From assembly GCF_000003605.2 (NCBI RefSeq), contig NW_003137829.1, positions 577,202-632,207 on the forward strand: a stretch of 55,006 bases of DNA, given 5' to 3'. Positions within the stretch are counted from its first letter, which is position 1; every line of letters begins with the position of its first letter. Below are positions 48,685 to 55,006 of the stretch, piece by piece. The notes under the pieces are model-generated. The model was not told where the DNA came from and did not search any database. It saw nothing but the letters and a program-made list of their open reading frames with translations. A program made the position numbers and the translations under genes. Origin of the DNA: Saccoglossus kowalevskii. Its lineage: Eukaryota; Hemichordata; Enteropneusta; Harrimaniidae.

Positions 48685-51281
48685 AACTGTACTCTACTCT
48701 GTGTACAAAATATTCTTAAAACGAACCATCAACGATTTTTCGTCGTAAAGGCTTGATGGCTGCTCCCTCTCTGGACACCAGAGAGCATATTTGCTGTTGT
48801 ATTCAACAAATGGGCTCATTTCTGTGCTATGCATTTCAAAAGATTGTTTAATTTGCGTGTTATTGTCAAAGATGTTTTGTCGTCGTTAGATTTGTGGTTT
48901 TCCAAATATTCCCCATATTAGAATTTTCTAAAATTTGTTCTATGTTCTATGTTATCCGGTTGTCTTTTCCCCCTTCATCGAGATATGTTCCAACTTTATA
49001 AGCTTTATGAACTAGCCAAATTGATTATAATTATTTATTTTCATCCAATATTTGATCATGTATTTTAAGCTTGTTGCCAGGAAAACTCTGTCAGGCTTGC
49101 CAAATTACTTGCTTTGCTATTTACTTTTAGAAAGTATTTGGAGAAATGTATTTGCACTGCTTCTATTGGTGTAGACAGATTTGCCACGAGACGTGATTTG
49201 TTGAGGTTCTCGCTCGTCCATTTTTACCCGTAGTAAAGCATAATTGGTTTTACAATTGCATCGGAAATTGTAAGGTATGTTTGAATGGAATAAGTTTTCC
49301 TGATAATAGTATTTGTTTGAAACATGCCTTCATTACTCATTGCCTAAACAATTAGAACAGACAGATAGCCTAATCAGCATAGCAATGGATGAGTAGTGGA
49401 ATTGTTACTGAAAACTATCAAATTTCTAGGTCCAATACAGTTTCGCGAAAGTAAAACACAATCCGTTTATGCAATTTGTCCTATGCTAAGACATGGGCGA
49501 TAGAACGTGTTCTCGCGAAAACACGCTCATGCTCTTCCTCTTCGAATCTCTACTGTTCGCGTGGATCGGATGACGAGGACGCGCGCGCGGACGCATGGAG
49601 AGGAACGGAACCGAAAGTAAATAACAGGTACACAGAATGGCTGACTATCAAATGAACAATTCGTTCAGTTTTATTTGCGTATTTTATTCGTGTATGGTTA
49701 CGTAAGAGCTGCGTTATGCAGTAGTGACAGGTTTATTCATTTTTTCTTATGATATTTAAATGAGAACCCATCACGTCCGGGAAATGTATTGAGGCACAGT
49801 CCCTCTGTAGATGGACTGTGATTGAGCAAACCCAAAAGATCATAAGTCTTGTACGCACTGGGCGAAATAAGGCAGTGCCACACTGACGTCTGACGAACAA
49901 GAACGCGTGTAAACAAGTTATAACATTCTAAACAATCAGGAATGCACGTGCGTCCATAGCAACAACATGGCGACGACTGATACACGTACCGCTCTTGTCA
50001 GCGAGCAGTTGCCAAAATAAATTATCCAAGATAATTGACGAAGTCCTGCTACTGATTTATATTTGGTAACAGGAAATTTAATTTTAAATTGCTAGACGAA
50101 ACCTTCCGTGAGAGTTTACAGGATTATTGCAGAAAAGGAAATGAATTAGGGTTAAGATAGACCAGCAGAATAGTACCATCGAAAGGTAAAATTTCGGAAG
50201 CCAAAATGTAAGGAAATAACCGGCAAAATATAACCGTAGTGGTAGGGTACGGATATATTTAAACACGGACTTAACTACTTAACCAGTCTGTGTGAACTAG
50301 GTATATGCACACAAAAACACACTGTTTACTTGAAATACACTGGTTTAGTATACATGAAATTGAAACACGTGGCGACTGGAACGCTTTAATACTAATCCAT
50401 CGCCATAGGCATATCCGAAGTATAAGTAGATCAGTACAGGAATTACGAAACTGACAGGCTGTGTTTGCGTCAATTCATCATAACACTAAATGCTATGCAC
50501 AATATCGGGTCTCCGACACTAGTATGAATTTTAACATTTCCATGATAACGCCCCTGCAATACAAAACAAGTAGATTTCAAAAAGGCTGGCGACCTCACTA
50601 AATAGTCCGAGGACCGCGGAAAAATAAAATTGGGATTATGTCCAATATTCATAACACGTCCCAGTACTTTATCTAGGTAAAATCAATCATGTTCTAAATA
50701 TACTTCGGTCCCCTGCCACATTCCACCGGCTTGTTGTGCAATACGATAATCATCCTTCAGCGTCGAAATGTATGCAGGAAACTAAACCATTTTAATAACA
50801 TGATTCTGTGAAATTCAAAGAGATGAACACTCACGAGTGTATTTTATTGCAATTGATACAATCACATGCATAGTTTTACTAAAGATAATAAAAAAAAATC
50901 TGTTGAAAATTGTATTTGACGTCACTTCCGTAATTGAATTTGTGAAGGAAACAAACAATAACAATAACATATCATAATTAGCCTTTTAACGTGGTTGTCT
51001 GGGAGATTATCTGCGTAATCACAAACATTAAACTCGCTCCGATCCTCAAATCATAGTAAATCTTACCGGTTTGAGCTGGCTGGGAATTGTCCCACTTCCT
51101 TCCACGTGCACTTTTTCTACAATAAACAAAGGAAAACTGTACTTTACCGAGCAATTAATAAACGCAATGAAAAAGGCTAGAATGTTCAACAAGTGATCTA
51201 CGAATGATTTTCACGTCCATCATCCCAAACACAGTGTCCTCTGTACAAATAGTAGCTCCCTACCTCCTTTCTTTATTGTAC
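48685..51281. other. Stretch without recognised genes
   Basis: Mostly AT-rich. A short CpG-rich patch at 49500-49640 (gacgaggacgcgcgcgcgg) could mark a promoter, but no adjacent exon is clear. A minus-strand acceptor-like site (ttttgtattgcag) near 50565 may belong to a further exon of the gene at 51282-53002; phase is not convincing. Confidence 0.35.
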
Positions 51282-53002
51282 CACAGAGGGCGTCGTAAAA
51301 CTTCCTGTATCGCTTTATAAATCGGCAATAAGGTATATTTGTTAAATGCGGAGTCATACGGTTACCATCGTGATAAATTTCGGGCGACATTAATGCGTTT
51401 TTATTAATATCCAGTGCTACCAAAAATAAAATAAGAACAGAATAGAATACATTCCATGAGGCAATCTATAAACATAACAGGGATTCGCAAACGCGACAAA
51501 AAAGGGTTCGTTTTTCATCCAAGAAAAAATAATGCGGTGATTTTAATATTTGCTGTGTAATACAGTACTTCAACACCGAGGCAATCCTATTACAGTTATA
51601 TTACAATTCTTCACACATAATGTAAATATTGCAGTTTATACTCCTCTGTCCGTACCAATACGATTTGAGTTGTTCCAACCCGACCGCACATCGACTGTAG
51701 TGCTTGTGGTTACCTCACCTGCAGTTGCTTCAAATGTTACTGTGTTCGTACTGCCAATTTTCAGCGGTCCCCTGGGTGACCAATTCAAGTTAAATTCGTG
51801 CTCTTTTGAACCTGTGACAACAACATGTGAGCAATTACTATACGTATGAGCAAGCAATTGGTGGGGTGGTAGTGTGTTATATGTAGGTGTTGTACTTAGC
51901 AGAGCAGCCGCTTCGCTGCGATCTATTGAAAGTAAGCCTCAAAGACCCGTTGGATTGAATAAACAGTATCAGAATATGGAATGTGTCATTAGGCAAACAT
52001 ACTTGCCATACAATCAATCTAATACAGATCTTTGCCATTATACCAACATATCTGCCTTTATTTGCTTGATGTGTTTCATTTAACAAATAATCATAAGTCA
52101 TTCTATTGATTATACTAAGATATATATCATTGTCCCAACCTAAGTCACATGACTTGAAGACTACCAACTTGGTAACGTTCATGAATACTTCTAGATACTC
52201 CATGATACCCAGATGAAACTTGAATTTTGGAAGGTACCAGGCGTTTAAGGCCTCCCAGCCACCCCTTTAACCGGCCCGGGCCACTTGAGAGCGCCTCTGG
52301 AGTTCTAGATAATTGTAAAAAAATATCCCCGGCATTCAGATATCAATTTTAACGGGAAACAGTATCTTTGAGATTGAACATTATTACTGCGAAGTGACAC
52401 ACGATTGGAATTGGATCATAATTTCAATTTCACCCAGTCATTTTTTTTTCAAGAATCACTTCTGTCGTAGACAATTCAAAGCCATATTTAACAAAACTAT
52501 TAATTGCGCGTGCGTAGTAATTACGTAATATCTTTGAGCTCGAAAACAAGGCACGTCAACGTGTCATTGTGAATGTCTGACATTTATTCTAAACAAATTA
52601 CATTTCAGAAACAACATTTTCGATTTATGACCAAGTCACTATGAATAAATGTGGTTTACCCTTTCCCGTTATCGAATACACAAATGAAATCCCAAACCAC
52701 AGCACGCCACAGCAAGATATGGTAATACATGTTTTAAATATGCGTAGATACTCGCCGCAGTTTTCAATTAATTGGTCGACTTCACCACTGGCTCGCAGTA
52801 GCGAACCCTTTAACAACTGAGAAGACGATATCGCTACGTCTTCCTTATATAAGTGCAAAAGCCGGGGCATGTCGAACATGAAATCATCACCAAAAATATC
52901 CAAAAGCTTCTATACGTCGATCGATTTATCGAGACTACCAAGACCTCCATTATTTGCAACGATGAACACGTAAAGAAACAACGATATAGTTAACGATTTC
53001 AT
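51282..53002 (-). pseudogene. Tentative secreted-protein gene with an in-frame stop
   Basis: Three minus-strand exons fit in phase: 53002-52729 (signal peptide MKSLTISLFLYVFIVANNGG, then LLDIFGDDFMFDMPRLLHLY; donor T|gtatta), 51811-51680 (acceptor ttgttgtcacag; EHEFNLNWSPRGPLKIG, then STNTVTFEATAGEVTTSTTV) and 51416-51282 (acceptor tattttatttttggtag; LDINKNALMSPEIYHDGNRM). The second exon has the look of a beta-sandwich module, a little like the end of a Reeler domain (W-P...VTFxAT), but this is weak. Codon 31 of the first exon is TAG (52912-52910), while the frame continues sensibly beyond it, so this is a pseudogene, an allele with a stop or an assembly error. The donor of exon 2 (gttgga) is not consensus. 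Further exons may lie at lower coordinates. Confidence 0.35.
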
Positions 53003-54412
53003 TTTAGATTAACTATGCATCGGAAGTAATCGTGAAATATTTAATGCTAATTCATATTTCTGTGATACTAAAGCTATACCTAGACAAGTAATTCTATTTC
53101 AATTTTGTTCATTTGTCTGTGTGTCGCATACAGGGAACTGAAACCAGGAAGTGGAAACTATTTGTCTAGATTCGGAGCACTTTAATTGTTTTGCTTTTTC
53201 CCTATTAGTCAGTGGTAACTCCTTATTCCTTTCACAGTCACCAAAAACGAGTGTATACCACCATATGCCGTTGAGGGCGAAATTCGTAAGTAGGGAGGAT
53301 CAAAAAACTGATAAGGAAACATTGTTGCAATGGGTCTTCCAGGTGATTTATGACTGAACACGTATTGATAGTTTTGTTCTCAGTACAATGAACATAAATG
53401 TCACACTTATCCGACAATGTATCACGGTAATTATAAAGTTACCACTGGCAATATCCCTTCATATGATGACAGATTTCATGATTTCGAGCAAACAGGACTT
53501 CAAACAATGAGTGCATGTTACGAATATGCAAACCCCAGCTGTGAGAATGCGGAGTGTAACACATGTACATATGCCAGCGTGAGATAATACAGTGACGGTG
53601 GCGCAAAAACAACAAATTATCTGTTTTTGAGCTTGAAGCTGTTTAACGCTGGGGGAAAATATAATAAACGCAGTATTGCAAAGACGTGAACACTTCCTTG
53701 GCCATTTGTGGGGCTTACTTATGGTCAGTGTGCGCATGCGTGTCTATGGAAACAAGCTGAAGTCATGAACACGTGATAAAAATCAAGCTATTTGATTTGC
53801 TGACGGGACTGCGCGCATGCCATTTGGTGATGAATATTCATGTTACGTGAAGGTATGACGTTATTCTTGGCTTGTTATTCTTGTACATCTAATACGACCG
53901 CCATTCTGTGACGCCGTTAGAATTATGTGCCGACTACGTAGTTACATAGCGAGTCACTGGACAATTCTTTGGTATACACTGTATGACTGACTTTTAAACA
54001 AGAAACGTGCTGAGTAGTGGCAATTTTCCTTTTAAAATAAAATTTCTATATGGTCTGATTCAAAAGAAAGTGTGCTATTTGTGCAGGATTATAAACAGGT
54101 CACTTCCTCATTCCCTCACTTGTATGCAACGAGGAAGCATTTTACAATAAGAACGTACGTTCCGTGTTCGACTTTATGGGTACATATCACATGTCAATGC
54201 AATAACCGAATTCTCAATGTCAACCGCCTGAGAATGAAAAACAAAAATTCCTTTGTTCGCACGTCCGTGAATTTTTTTCTGAGTTAAATAGTTTGAAATA
54301 GACTACTTCCGTGTCAGTGACCTTTCGGAATAAAAACTACGCCACATTACAGATATATAGTCTTCAATCAATTCAACATTTGGTCGACGTACAGGTTCGC
54401 CTAAATTTCGGG
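53003..54412. other. Intergenic stretch
   Basis: It lies between divergent 5' ends (minus gene at 53002, plus exon at 54413), so it may hold both promoters. No gene or element end was recognised. Confidence 0.35.
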
Positions 54413-54542
54413 ATGGCCGACGTTTCTACTTGGACAATTTGTGGTTTAATTTTCTGCCTACTTCAAACACAAGGCCATGTCTTACGGGGACTGGGTCCCG
54501 TTGCTACCGACGATTCGCTGAAACCCCAAGTCCGTCGTTGTG
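54413..54542 (+). CDS. First exon of a secreted protein (rest outside window)
   Basis: From ATG 54413 the frame reads MADVSTWTICGLIFCLLQTQ then GHVLRG, a clear signal-peptide shape, followed by GPVATDDSLKPQVRRC. It ends at TGT G|gtatgt, a good donor, in phase 1. An in-frame upstream Met at 54311 would bury the signal peptide, so I prefer 54413. No next exon was found before the window ends. The mature protein family is unknown. Confidence 0.45.
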
Positions 54543-55006
54543 GTATGTATAATTCCTTCCTGCTTGAATATTGGCTGTCGTGGGCGTAGGTTCTTGGTGT
54601 CCATAAAACCAGCCGGTGCACATGTATCAAATACGCTACCCAACTTTAAAGTGTTAGTCAGCACATATTGCTGTATAACCCTGTGTTGCATTATTAAAGG
54701 TACGAATGCACTACCACAAGTTGAACCAACACGACCAGCACTATATGGAATACAATAACGGGGTTTAAACTAATATGTTTCATGATACTGGCGTACAAGT
54801 GTTTCGAATAAAAAATTGCGGGTCAATGACCAACCAGAACTCCAAGCGGGAATTGCTCTGATAACATCTATATGCTGCAATCGGGATTTGTGATGTCGTT
54901 TCCGACTGCTGTTCACGACTTTTTTGCGGTGCTTAAATCTCGCTTCTCATTTTTGTTTCACAAAATGTTATCCTCTGTCACTAATATAATTACTTAAAGT
55001 GGGAGG
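54543..55006. other. Presumed intron 1 of the secreted-protein gene
   Basis: No acceptor-bounded exon was recognised before the window edge. Confidence 0.3.

Noticed and set aside
1-55006. tRNA, rRNA or CRISPR features
   Set aside because: No B-box-like arms, rRNA-conserved blocks or regularly spaced identical repeats with unique spacers were seen; the sequence is animal nuclear DNA.

Overview
This is AT-rich animal nuclear DNA. Genes are split by GT-AG introns, repeats and degenerate transposons are dense, and there are two scaffold gaps of exactly 50 N. Intron positions and phases of the main gene resemble vertebrate aldo-keto reductases, and multi-copy invertebrate families are present. 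An invertebrate, perhaps a deuterostome or lophotrochozoan, fits best; the species cannot be named from the sequence.

The backbone is one plus-strand aldo-keto reductase (AKR1-like) gene. Its coding sequence runs from 3372 to 47757 in nine exons that join in frame. One exon is cut by the gap at 11235-11284. Its largest intron (about 29 kb, exon 3 to exon 4) holds two other loci. One is a minus-strand tandem array (about 11.8-25.9 kb) of an unrecognised three-membrane-segment protein: two intact two-exon copies, one deleted pseudogene and one small relic. The other is a plus-strand four-exon gene (32459-36391) for a secreted sphingomyelinase-C-like phosphodiesterase with a cysteine-rich N-terminal region, followed by a decayed partial copy of its own last exon.

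Mobile DNA explains much of the rest. At 5208-9358 a degenerate element with about 66-bp inverted ends carries a broken copy of a large invertebrate protein family ending in a CXC-type cysteine domain. Smaller elements have readable ends: a 733-bp element with 33-bp perfect inverted ends and a 7-bp target duplication; a 25-bp insertion built only from the tips of that element, with its own 7-bp duplication and a paralogous empty site; an 897-bp element flanked by TTAA; a pair of 159-bp elements in opposite orientation 33 kb apart; and a 175-bp fold-back element with a 9-bp duplication. A repeat family with a sharp left border (TTACTACCTTATAC) occurs four times between 38.8 and 46.2 kb.

Downstream of the reductase (47.8-55.0 kb) are a tentative minus-strand secreted-protein gene (51282-53002) with an in-frame stop, and the first exon of a plus-strand secreted protein (54413-54542) that runs out of the window. 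The genes do not look like a pathway. They look like unrelated loci nested in a long, repeat-filled intron. All family assignments rest on reading motifs by eye and remembered family features; no search was run.
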